NCBI GenBank assembly: GCA_028281075.1
Contig: JANQKO010000069.1
Location: forward strand, 1-14,978
Source: Alphaproteobacteria bacterium
GTDB lineage: Bacteria; Pseudomonadota; Alphaproteobacteria; GCA-2731375
DNA: 14,978 nt
Direction of reading: 5' to 3'
The notes beneath the pieces are model-generated. The model made no database searches. It had not been told where the DNA came from and worked only from the letters and a program-made list of their open reading frames with translations. Position numbers and translations under genes: made by a program. Numbering within the stretch: the stretch's first letter is position 1; each line of letters begins with the position of its first letter. This document shows, piece after piece, positions 1 to 5,737 of this stretch.

Positions 1-282
1 CCTCTGCGTCGTCGGATCTTGCGTCTGGTCATCGGGTCGTGCCGCCGCCCGGTCGTCCGGCGCTGCCTCGGCATCGGCCCCCTGGCGCGTCGGCGTTTCC
101 GCCGCCGCGTCCGGCCGGTGGCGATCGGGCGCGACCGTTTCCCGGCCGTCGTCGAGCTCGTCCGGCGGGTCCTGTCGGACCTCGTCCAGGAGATCGGTGA
201 ACCGGTCGTCGGGCCCTGGCTGACCGTTGGCTTTCGGTGGTGGCGGGGCCGTGGGGGCGACGGGTGATACGTTCATACTCAT
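1..282 (-). CDS. N-terminus of a probable flagellar hook-length control protein (FliK-like), cut by the left edge
   Basis: An open frame on the minus strand starts with ATG at 282 and stays open to base 1, giving 94 codons with no stop; its codons favour G or C at the third position. An in-frame second ATG lies at 276, so the protein begins Met-Ser-Met. The visible part has no predicted fold: it is rich in Pro, Asp, Ala and Arg, with a short PPPP run near residues 13-16 and the stretch DDRFTDLLDEV near 25-35. Disordered, Pro/Asp-rich N-termini ahead of a conserved C-terminal domain are typical of FliK, the secreted ruler that sets hook length. The C-terminal domain is outside the window, so the identity rests on this composition, the nearby flgK and flgL, and a sigma-54 promoter about 30 bases upstream of the start. 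No strong ribosome binding site is visible. Coding is likely; FliK is an inference. Confidence 0.6.
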   Translation of the reverse strand, partial: MSMNVSPVAPTAPPPPKANGQPGPDDRFTDLLDEVRQDPPDELDDGRETVAPDRHRPDAAAETPTRQGADAEAAPDDRAAARPDDQTQDPTTQR

Positions 283-322
283 ACCGGATGACTTGTGCTG
301 CGGTGTTGATCGGCCAGGCACA

Positions 323-338
323 AGCAAGGGGCAGGCCA
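323..338 (-). promoter_or_regulatory. Sigma-54 (-24/-12) promoter for the leftward flagellar gene
   Basis: Read on the minus strand the site is TGGCCTGCCCCTTGCT. It has the -24 core TGGC, the -12 core TTGC and the obligatory GG-N10-GC spacing (GG at 337-336, GC at 325-324). It differs from the usual TGGCACG-N4-TTGCW at only two positions, the A and the following C of the -24 element. Transcription would start near 312, leaving a leader of about 30 bases before the ATG at 282. Sigma-54 controls middle and late flagellar genes in many alphaproteobacteria. Confidence 0.75.
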
Positions 339-352
339 AAAGATCGACGGCC

Positions 353-365
353 TAAATTGTTGAAA
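353..365 (-). promoter_or_regulatory. Possible IHF site in an AT-rich patch
   Basis: Bases 352-378 form an AT-rich island in very GC-rich DNA. On the minus strand 365-353 reads TTTCAACAATTTA, one mismatch from the IHF consensus WATCAA-N4-TTR. Its centre is about 47 bases upstream of the predicted sigma-54 start, between promoter and candidate enhancers, where IHF commonly bends DNA. The match is short, so this is suggestive only. Confidence 0.3.
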
Positions 366-402
366 TCATTGAATAAGCGCCGAGCTTTCGGGCGTCCGCC
401 GG

Positions 403-435
403 CGGCAGCTTTGGCCGTTCCGGCAGAACCTGCCG
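403..435. promoter_or_regulatory. Two tandem CGGCA-N5-TGCCG inverted repeats, candidate enhancer sites (FlbD-type)
   Basis: 421-435 reads CGGCAGAACCTGCCG, a perfect dyad that extends by one pair on each side (420-436). 403-417 reads CGGCAGCTTTGGCCG, the same dyad with one mismatch. Their centres lie about 116 and 98 bases upstream of the predicted start of the minus-strand sigma-54 promoter, a standard enhancer distance. The same motif occurs near the flgK promoter. The CGGCA core resembles, from memory, the ftr elements bound by FlbD in Caulobacter; the protein that binds here is an inference. Confidence 0.5.
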
Positions 436-570
436 GGCCCGAGGGCGGGAATTTGCCGGGCGCGGAACAACGTGCCGCGCGGTGTTAACGGAATTTTAGG
501 CAAGGATCACGCATGGTTAGGGTTAATGCGGCCTTTCCGCCGATCTCGCGGCCGGTCGCGCGTCGTCCTG

Positions 571-575
571 AAGGA
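571..575 (+). promoter_or_regulatory. Ribosome binding site deciding the Sel1-gene start
   Basis: AAGGA nine bases before ATG 585. It supports this start over ATG 513, although that one also has AAGGA at 502-506. The two are not fully resolved. Confidence 0.55.
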
Positions 576-584
576 ACCGTTCAC

Positions 585-1277
585 ATGTCGAATCCGGATT
601 CTGCGACCGAGGCTTTTAACCGCGGCGATTTCGCTACGGCGATGGAGGAATGGCGCCAGCGGGCCGATGCCGGCGACGTCGAGGCGCAGGTGAATCTCGG
701 CTTCATGTACAGCAGCGGCAATGGCGTCGAGCAGGACTTCGGCAAGGCGCACGTGCTGTTCAGCCAAGCCGCGGATCAAGGCCACCGCGAGGCCGAATAC
801 AGCCTCGGCGTGCTCTACGGCACTGGCCTCGGCATCAAGCATGACAGCGCCGAGGCGGCCTACTGGTTCACGCGCGCCAGCGACAAGGGCCATTCCTCGG
901 CCATGTGCAATCTGGCCTCGCTCTACGAGCGCGGCGAAGGCGTGACGCAGGATTTCGTCAAGGCGGTCGAGTTGTACGGCAAGGCCGCGGAATCCGGCAA
1001 CGTGGTGGCCATCTTCAACCTCGGCGTGATGTGCGAGAACGGCGTCGGCGTCGCCCAGAACTACGAACGGGCGATCGAGTTCTACCGGGCGGCGGCGGAA
1101 GCCGAATTCCCGCCCGCGCAATATAACCTCGGTGTCCTGCTGGCGCAGGGCATGGGGACGGATGCCGACATCGACGGCGCCAAGTCCTGGTTCCGGAAGG
1201 CCGCCGCGCATGGCTACGAACTGGCGCAGCGCAATCTCGACATGCTGTCCGAAGACAAGGCCACGGCGGCCAGCTAA
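585..1277 (+). CDS. Sel1-repeat (TPR-like) protein, cytoplasmic
   Basis: The 230-residue protein is almost entirely Sel1-type helical repeats. Four clear 36-residue units start near residues 47, 83, 119 and 155, each showing the A..W/LF..AA..G...A..NLG.(L/M)Y..G.GV pattern, with degenerate units at both ends. Sel1 repeats form protein-binding solenoids; no catalytic motif, signal peptide or membrane segment is visible, so a cytoplasmic adaptor role is likely. The start at 585 is chosen because AAGGA at 571-575 lies nine bases upstream and the protein begins naturally there. ATG 513, with AAGGA at 502-506, would add 24 residues whose codons are less G/C-biased, so it stays possible. The gene lies between two sigma-54-controlled flagellar units in the flgK direction, suggesting a flagellar or regulatory role, but its partner cannot be read from the sequence. 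Confidence 0.85.
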   Translation: MSNPDSATEAFNRGDFATAMEEWRQRADAGDVEAQVNLGFMYSSGNGVEQDFGKAHVLFSQAADQGHREAEYSLGVLYGTGLGIKHDSAEAAYWFTRASDKGHSSAMCNLASLYERGEGVTQDFVKAVELYGKAAESGNVVAIFNLGVMCENGVGVAQNYERAIEFYRAAAEAEFPPAQYNLGVLLAQGMGTDADIDGAKSWFRKAAAHGYELAQRNLDMLSEDKATAAS

Positions 1278-1323
1278 GCCGGCCGGCCGACGCCTCCTTT
1301 CCATCGTCTCCCATTGTCGACGC

Positions 1324-1345
1324 GGGACCGCGCGTGCGCGGTTCC
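1324..1345 (+). terminator. GC-rich hairpin after the Sel1-repeat gene, possible terminator
   Basis: GGGACCGCGC (1324-1333) pairs fully with GCGCGGTTCC (1336-1345), with one G-U pair; allowing a four-base loop leaves a nine-pair stem. It starts 46 bases after the Sel1 stop and 18 bases before the sigma-54 element of flgK, a sensible place to separate two units. No T-run follows, so intrinsic termination is not assured. Confidence 0.35.
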
Positions 1346-1363
1346 GGCGGCGTTTCGCGCACT

Positions 1364-1379
1364 TGGCCCCGGCCTTGCA
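1364..1379 (+). promoter_or_regulatory. Sigma-54 (-24/-12) promoter for flgK-flgL and the epimerase gene
   Basis: The site reads TGGCCCCGGCCTTGCA: -24 core TGGC, -12 core TTGCA and exact GG-N10-GC spacing (GG 1365-1366, GC 1377-1378). Predicted transcription start is near 1390, giving an unusually long leader of about 220 bases before flgK. It is the only strong promoter seen before flgK, and the small gaps downstream suggest one transcript through flgL into the epimerase gene at 4718. Confidence 0.75.
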
Positions 1380-1430
1380 AGTCCGACGGCATTGAAACTG
1401 AAATCCAGTCGGTGGAGCACTGGCGCCGTC

Positions 1431-1607
1431 ATGTCCGAGACGAAGGAAGCCCAAGCGGAGAGCCGGAACGGCGGACGGTCGGGCGTGTGGCGCGGACACG
1501 GCATGCCGGGCGGGGCGGCGGCAGCAATTGCCGGCGCGGTCCGGCCCGCCGCCGGCCGGCGGCAGCTTCTGCCCAGCGCTCGTCCGACGTTAGCTTTCGA
1601 GGGCTGA
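1431..1607 (+). CDS. Possible small ORF in the flgK leader (58 residues)
   Basis: This frame starts with ATG at 1431 and stops with TGA at 1605-1607, five bases before the flgK ATG. The first 40 or so codons favour G or C at the third position, and GGTGGAG at 1411-1417 is a somewhat distant ribosome binding site (13 bases). The product is Gly/Ala/Arg-rich with no recognisable domain. Against it, the frame contains both candidate enhancer dyads at 1519-1533 and 1560-1574, and open frames arise easily in such GC-rich DNA. If real it would be translated just ahead of flgK and could affect its translation. I consider it more likely non-coding leader. Confidence 0.2.
   Translation: MSETKEAQAESRNGGRSGVWRGHGMPGGAAAAIAGAVRPAAGRRQLLPSARPTLAFEG
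1519..1574. promoter_or_regulatory. Two CGGCA-N5-TGCC(G/C) dyads downstream of the flgK promoter, candidate enhancer sites
   Basis: 1519-1533 reads CGGCAGCAATTGCCG, a perfect dyad with five-base arms. 1560-1574 reads CGGCAGCTTCTGCCC, with one mismatch in the last arm. They start 41 bases apart, close to four helical turns, and are centred about 136 and 177 bases downstream of the predicted sigma-54 start. Sigma-54 activators work from either side, and in Caulobacter some flagellar enhancers lie downstream of the start. They share their layout with 403-435. Confidence 0.45.
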
Positions 1608-1611
1608 AGCC

Positions 1612-3723
1612 ATGTCACTCGATGCCGTACTGCGCTCCGCCATCAGCGGCCTGAACGCCAGCCAGGCGGCGCTGCGCATCACCTCGACCAATATCGCGAA
1701 CGTCAACACGCCGGGCTATACCCGCCAGGAGGTGCAGTTCGCCACGACCGTGGTCGACAACGAGACGGCCGGCGTCAAGGTCAGCGGCATCCGTCGGGTC
1801 GTCGACGCGTTCCTGCAGGGCGAGCTGGTCAGCGCCAACGCCAACGCGACCTATTATGACCGTCAGAACGACCTGCATGACAAGCTGCAGACCGTGCTGG
1901 GCCGCCCCGACGGCGATAACACGCTGGCCGCTCGGCTCGACCGGGCGTTCGCGGCGCTGGCCGAGACCGCGGTCGAGCCCGGCGATATCGCCCGCCGCAT
2001 GGGCGCGGTTACCGATCTGCAGACGCTGGCCGACGACATCGACCGCATCGCCCGGCAGATCAATACGCTGCGCGCCGACGCCGACCGTCAGATCGCCAGC
2101 GACATCAACACCATCAACGCGGCGCTGGAGGAGATCTTCCAGCTCAACCCGTTGATCAACGAGCAGATGCTGGTCGGCGGCGAGACCGGCGGGCTGGAGG
2201 AGCGTCGGCAGCAGGCGATCAACCGAATCGGCGACATCGTCGACATCCGCGTCATCACCCAGCCCGACGGCTTCGTGAACATCGCCACCCGGTCCGGCCT
2301 GGTGCTGCTCGACAAGACGCAGCGGAAGCTTCAGTACACGCCGACCGGACAGGTCGACACCTCCAGCCAGTTCAACCAGATCACCGTCAACAAGGTCGAT
2401 TCCATCACCGGTGTCGTCGCCTCGACCGGCGACGCGCTCTATCCCGGCCTGAAGTCCGGCAGCCTCAAGGGCCTGCTCGACATGCGCGACAAGGAGCTGC
2501 CGGAAGTCCTCAGCTCGCTGGGCGAGCTGTCCGCGCGGGTGATCGACGGCCTCAACGCCGCGCACAACGACAATTCGCGCGTGCCGGCGCCGAACGCGCT
2601 GACCGGCCGGAACGTCGGCGCGCTCGGCACTGACGCGCACGGTTTCACCGGCGACGCGACCTTCGTCGTGCTCGACGCCAACAACCAGATCACTTCGCAG
2701 TACACCGTCAACCTCGACAATCCGGCGCTGGTCACGCTGAACGACGTGATCTCGAATGTGAACGCCAACCTGACCGGCGGCACGCTGGCGCTGACCAACG
2801 GCGTCATGAGCCTGACCGCGACGGCCGGCACCAGCGGCGTCGCCATTCAGCAGTCCACGGCCGATCCCAGCGGCCGCGGCGGCCGCGGCTTCGCCCATTA
2901 CTTCGGCATGAACGACCTGATGGAGGCCCGCGGACCGGCGCATTTCGACACCGGCCTGACCACCACCGCCGGGCACGGCTTCGGCAGTACCGGCACGGTA
3001 TCGATCTCGCTGCAGGGGCCGGGCGCGCAGGTCGCGACCAGCTACACGTTGAACTTCGCCTCGGTCGGCGGCACGGTCAACAACGTGCTGAGCGACCTGA
3101 ACACCAGCTTCACCGGCTTCGCGACCTTCGGGCTGGACAGCAACGGCAAGTTGACGGTCACGCCCGCCAGTGGGTTCCAGGACTATGTCGTCAACGTCAG
3201 CAGCGACAGCACGGCGCGCGGCGCGACCGGCGTGACCTTTTCCGAGTTCTTCGGTCTCGGCGAGCGTCACCGCCAGGACGCGGCCTTCAACGTCAAGGTG
3301 AAGAGCGCGATCAAGTCGGACCCGAACCTGCTGGCGCTCGCCAAGGTGGACCTGACCGCCGGCGCCGGCGTGGCGGCGCTGACCACGGGCGACAATCGTG
3401 GCGCGCTGTCCCTGCGGGCGGTCGAGACGTCGTCCATCGCCTTCGACGCCGCCGGCGACCTGACCTCGATCACGACGACGCTGGCCAGCTATGCCGGCTC
3501 GCTCCTGTCGACCGTCGGCCAGGAGGCCGACAAGATCTCCAACCTGGCGCAGGATCGCGAGACCCTGCGGGCCGAGATCGAGGCCAAGCGCGAGCAGATT
3601 TCCGGCGTGAACCTGGATGAGGAGCTCGCCAACATGATCGTCTACCAGCAATCCTACAACGCCGCCGCGCGGATGATCACGGCGGCGAACGAGATGTTCG
3701 ACGCGCTCTTGAGCGTAACCTGA
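1612..3723 (+). CDS. flgK: Flagellar hook-associated protein 1, FlgK
   Basis: FlgK is the first junction protein between hook and filament, exported by the flagellar type III system and assembled at the hook tip. The 703-residue protein opens with the axial-protein signature SGLNASQAALRITSTNIAN and then NTPGYTRQ (about residues 9-37). It closes with the matching helix DEELANMIVYQQSYNAAARM and a typical FlgK tail. Length is well above the roughly 550 residues of enteric FlgK. The excess lies in a central region with two related segments, about 344-434 and 456-553, each running from a GF-x-G start through a beta-rich part to an H/F-x-x-FFG or HYFG motif, which suggests an internal duplication. 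GAGGG at 1599-1603 lies eight bases before the ATG. It is first in a sigma-54 transcript with flgL 20 bases downstream. There is no signal peptide, as expected for a type III substrate. Confidence 0.96.
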   Translation: MSLDAVLRSAISGLNASQAALRITSTNIANVNTPGYTRQEVQFATTVVDNETAGVKVSGIRRVVDAFLQGELVSANANATYYDRQNDLHDKLQTVLGRPDGDNTLAARLDRAFAALAETAVEPGDIARRMGAVTDLQTLADDIDRIARQINTLRADADRQIASDINTINAALEEIFQLNPLINEQMLVGGETGGLEERRQQAINRIGDIVDIRVITQPDGFVNIATRSGLVLLDKTQRKLQYTPTGQVDTSSQFNQITVNKVDSITGVVASTGDALYPGLKSGSLKGLLDMRDKELPEVLSSLGELSARVIDGLNAAHNDNSRVPAPNALTGRNVGALGTDAHGFTGDATFVVLDANNQITSQYTVNLDNPALVTLNDVISNVNANLTGGTLALTNGVMSLTATAGTSGVAIQQSTADPSGRGGRGFAHYFGMNDLMEARGPAHFDTGLTTTAGHGFGSTGTVSISLQGPGAQVATSYTLNFASVGGTVNNVLSDLNTSFTGFATFGLDSNGKLTVTPASGFQDYVVNVSSDSTARGATGVTFSEFFGLGERHRQDAAFNVKVKSAIKSDPNLLALAKVDLTAGAGVAALTTGDNRGALSLRAVETSSIAFDAAGDLTSITTTLASYAGSLLSTVGQEADKISNLAQDRETLRAEIEAKREQISGVNLDEELANMIVYQQSYNAAARMITAANEMFDALLSVT

Positions 3724-3743
3724 CCGGCAAGGGGACGGATGTC

Positions 3744-4697
3744 ATGACCCGCATTTCCACCTTCGGACAGAACCAGATCCTGATCACGCAGATGCTGCGG
3801 AATCAGACCAGCGTTCAGGAATCCCAGGTCCAGGTCTCGACCGGCAAGAAGGCGATCACTTTCAAGGGTTTCGCCAACGAGTCGAGCGCCCTGCTCAGCG
3901 CCAAGACGGTGCAGACGCAGACCAACGCCTATATCGGCTCCAACGAGCAGCTCAAGCAGCGGCTCGAGATCTACAACCTCTCGCTGGGCGAGATCGGCAA
4001 CATCGCCGACACGCTGCGCCAGGACATGATCACGGCGGTCAACCTGAACTCCGGCCTCGGCCTGATCGACAAGATCGAGGCCCATCTCGACCGGCTGATC
4101 AGCCAGTTGTCGACGACTTACGAGGGCAAGTATGTCTTCGCCGGCAACTCGTCCGAGACCATTCCGATCAGCATCAGCGACACCACCAGCCTGCTGGCGC
4201 TGGGGTCCTCGGCGAACGCCTTCCAGAACAGCCAGCTCAAGCCCAACCTGGCCGTCGACGAGAACCAGACGCTGGAATACGGCGTGCTGGCCGACGACGC
4301 GGCGGCGCCGCTTCTGGAAGCCATGTACCGTATCCTGCAGTTCCACAACGGCACCCTGCCGACCGGCGCCGGTGCCTTCGCCCCGGCCGGCAACTTCAGC
4401 GATCCGCTGACGCCGGCCCAGCGCGACTTCATCATCTCCGAGCTGTCCAACGCCGAGGCCGGCGTCAACGCGGCCCGGCAGGCCGAGGCCAAGAACGGCG
4501 TCAACCTGCAGATGATCGACCGCCTGATCGACCGCCAGAGCGAGGAGAACGGCTTCCTCGGCACCTTCATCTCGGACATCGAGGACGTCAACATCGGCGA
4601 GGCGATCTTCAAGCTGAACCAGGATCAGACGACGCTGCAAGCCTCGCTGCAGACCATCGCGCGCCTGAACCAGATCACGCTTCTGCAATTCATCTAG
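3744..4697 (+). CDS. flgL: Flagellar hook-associated protein 3, FlgL (flagellin-like)
   Basis: FlgL is the second junction protein, placed between FlgK and the flagellin filament. The 317-residue product has the flagellin-family layout: an N-terminal helical part (RISTFGQNQILITQMLRNQ, then the STGKK turn near residue 35), a short variable middle (about 145-235) and a C-terminal helix DQTTLQASLQTIARLNQITL that would pair with the N-terminal one. Length fits FlgL. The start is supported by AAGGGGA at 3729-3735, nine bases upstream. Only 20 bases separate it from flgK and 20 from the following epimerase gene, so co-transcription from the sigma-54 promoter at 1364 is likely. A flagellin identity is less likely because the gene directly follows flgK and the middle region is short. 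Confidence 0.93.
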   Translation: MTRISTFGQNQILITQMLRNQTSVQESQVQVSTGKKAITFKGFANESSALLSAKTVQTQTNAYIGSNEQLKQRLEIYNLSLGEIGNIADTLRQDMITAVNLNSGLGLIDKIEAHLDRLISQLSTTYEGKYVFAGNSSETIPISISDTTSLLALGSSANAFQNSQLKPNLAVDENQTLEYGVLADDAAAPLLEAMYRILQFHNGTLPTGAGAFAPAGNFSDPLTPAQRDFIISELSNAEAGVNAARQAEAKNGVNLQMIDRLIDRQSEENGFLGTFISDIEDVNIGEAIFKLNQDQTTLQASLQTIARLNQITLLQFI

Positions 4698-4717
4698 GAC
4701 AGGGGAGCGGAGCAGTC

Positions 4718-5737
4718 ATGACGGCGGACGGTATTCGCATCGGCGGCACGGACCTGGTCACCGGCGGCGCCGGCTTCATCGGCAGCCACCTGGTCGACCG
4801 CCTGCTGGCCGACGGCCGGCGGGTGCGGGTGATCGACAATTTCGTCTCCGGCGGCCCGCGCAACCTGGCGCACCTGCGGGATGATGGCAGGCTCGACCTG
4901 CGCCAGGTCGATATTCGCGACCGGGCCGCGACCATGGCGGCGGCGGCCGGCTGCGAGCGGGTGTTCCACCTGGCGGCCTTGGCCGACATCGTGCCGTCGA
5001 TCCAGATGCCGGACGCCTATCACGACACCAATGTCGGCGGCACCTTCAACGTGCTGCAGGCCGCGCGCCAGGCCGGCGCCAGGCGGTTCGTCTATGCCGC
5101 CTCCAGTTCCTGCTACGGCATTCCCGACCTCTATCCGACGCCGGAGACGGCCGAGATCCGGCCGCAATATCCCTATGCGCTGACCAAGTATCTGGGCGAG
5201 CAGATGGCGCTGCACTGGGGCCAGGTCTACGGCCTGCCGGTGGTCTCGCTGCGCTTCTTCAACGTCTATGGCCCGCGGTCGCGCACGTCGGGCGCCTATG
5301 GCGCCGTGTTCGGCGTGTTCCTGGCCCAGCTTCTGGCCGGCCGGCCGTTGACGGTGGTCGGCGACGGCGAGCAGACGCGCGACTTCACCTATGTCGGCGA
5401 CATCGCGGATGCCGTGGCGGCAGCGGCGGCGAGCGACGTCTCGGGCGCCGTGTTCAACGTCGGCACCGGCCGCGACGTCAGCGTCAACCGCCTGGTCGAG
5501 CTGCTGGGCGCGTCCGAGACCGTGCATCTGCCGAAGCGTCCGGGCGAGCCGGACTGCACGCTGGCCGATGTCGGCCTGATCCGCGAGCGGCTGGGCTGGC
5601 GGGCCGGCACGCCGATCGAGGACGGCGTCGCGGTGATGCTGGACAATATCGACTATTGGCGCGAGGCGCCGATCTGGACCGCCGACGGCATTGCCGACGC
5701 CACCAGGGACTGGTTCCGCTACCTGTCCGACGACTGA
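4718..5737 (+). CDS. NAD-dependent sugar-nucleotide epimerase/dehydratase (extended SDR)
   Basis: A 339-residue extended short-chain dehydrogenase of the UDP-glucose 4-epimerase / dTDP-glucose 4,6-dehydratase superfamily, acting in the cytoplasm on a nucleotide sugar. Visible hallmarks are the NAD-binding loop TGGAGFIG (15-22), an acidic residue after beta-2 (VIDNF), the serine motif SSSCYG (129-134), catalytic Tyr153-x3-Lys157 in YALTK, the RFFNVYGPR motif and GDGEQTRDFTYVGD in the substrate domain. The exact substrate cannot be read; the C-terminal half looks more like the 4-epimerase group than RmlB. AGGGGAG at 4701-4707 supports the start. It begins 20 bases after flgL, so it probably belongs to the flagellar transcript, linking sugar supply to filament assembly. 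Its last 19 bases overlap the convergent glycosyltransferase gene. Confidence 0.9.
   Translation: MTADGIRIGGTDLVTGGAGFIGSHLVDRLLADGRRVRVIDNFVSGGPRNLAHLRDDGRLDLRQVDIRDRAATMAAAAGCERVFHLAALADIVPSIQMPDAYHDTNVGGTFNVLQAARQAGARRFVYAASSSCYGIPDLYPTPETAEIRPQYPYALTKYLGEQMALHWGQVYGLPVVSLRFFNVYGPRSRTSGAYGAVFGVFLAQLLAGRPLTVVGDGEQTRDFTYVGDIADAVAAAAASDVSGAVFNVGTGRDVSVNRLVELLGASETVHLPKRPGEPDCTLADVGLIRERLGWRAGTPIEDGVAVMLDNIDYWREAPIWTADGIADATRDWFRYLSDD

Larger units (their letters stand above)
283..584. other. Divergent intergenic region between the FliK-like gene and the Sel1-repeat gene
   Basis: This stretch of 302 bases holds the minus-strand sigma-54 promoter (323-338), an AT-rich patch with a possible IHF site (352-378) and two CGGCA-N5 dyads (403-435). 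The last 72 bases could instead be an N-terminal extension of the Sel1 protein starting at ATG 513. I see no convincing plus-strand promoter for the Sel1 gene; GG-N10-GC at 443-456 has a poor -24 element. Confidence 0.6.
1278..1611 (+). other. Intergenic region and flgK leader
   Basis: These 334 bases hold the hairpin at 1324-1345, the sigma-54 promoter at 1364-1379, two CGGCA-N5 dyads (1519-1533, 1560-1574), perfect palindromes at 1499-1508 (CGGCATGCCG) and 1549-1562, and the flgK ribosome binding site GAGGG at 1599-1603. A 58-codon frame at 1431-1607 may or may not be translated. Confidence 0.6.

Noticed and set aside
443..456. GG-N10-GC with TTTGC upstream of the Sel1 gene
   Set aside because: The -24 part reads AGGG instead of TGGC; chance GG-N10-GC spacing is frequent in this DNA.
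1488..1503. Second sigma-54-like element TGGCGCGGACACGGCA before flgK
   Set aside because: Spacing is right, but the -12 element CGGCA departs from TTGCA at two bases and the -24 element at one; the site at 1364-1379 is far better.
2872..2890. Tandem GCGGCCGCG repeat in flgK
   Set aside because: It encodes a Gly-Arg-Gly-Gly-Arg-Gly stretch in frame; a short codon repeat, not a regulatory or mobile element.
1615..3651. Long minus-strand open frame antisense to flgK
   Set aside because: It mirrors the G/C-biased codons of flgK; flgK has clear family motifs and a ribosome binding site, while the antisense product is a low-complexity Arg/Gly/Val/Asp mix.
3654..4688. Minus-strand open frame antisense to flgL
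   Set aside because: A frame mirror of flgL with no recognisable domain; flgL is certain.
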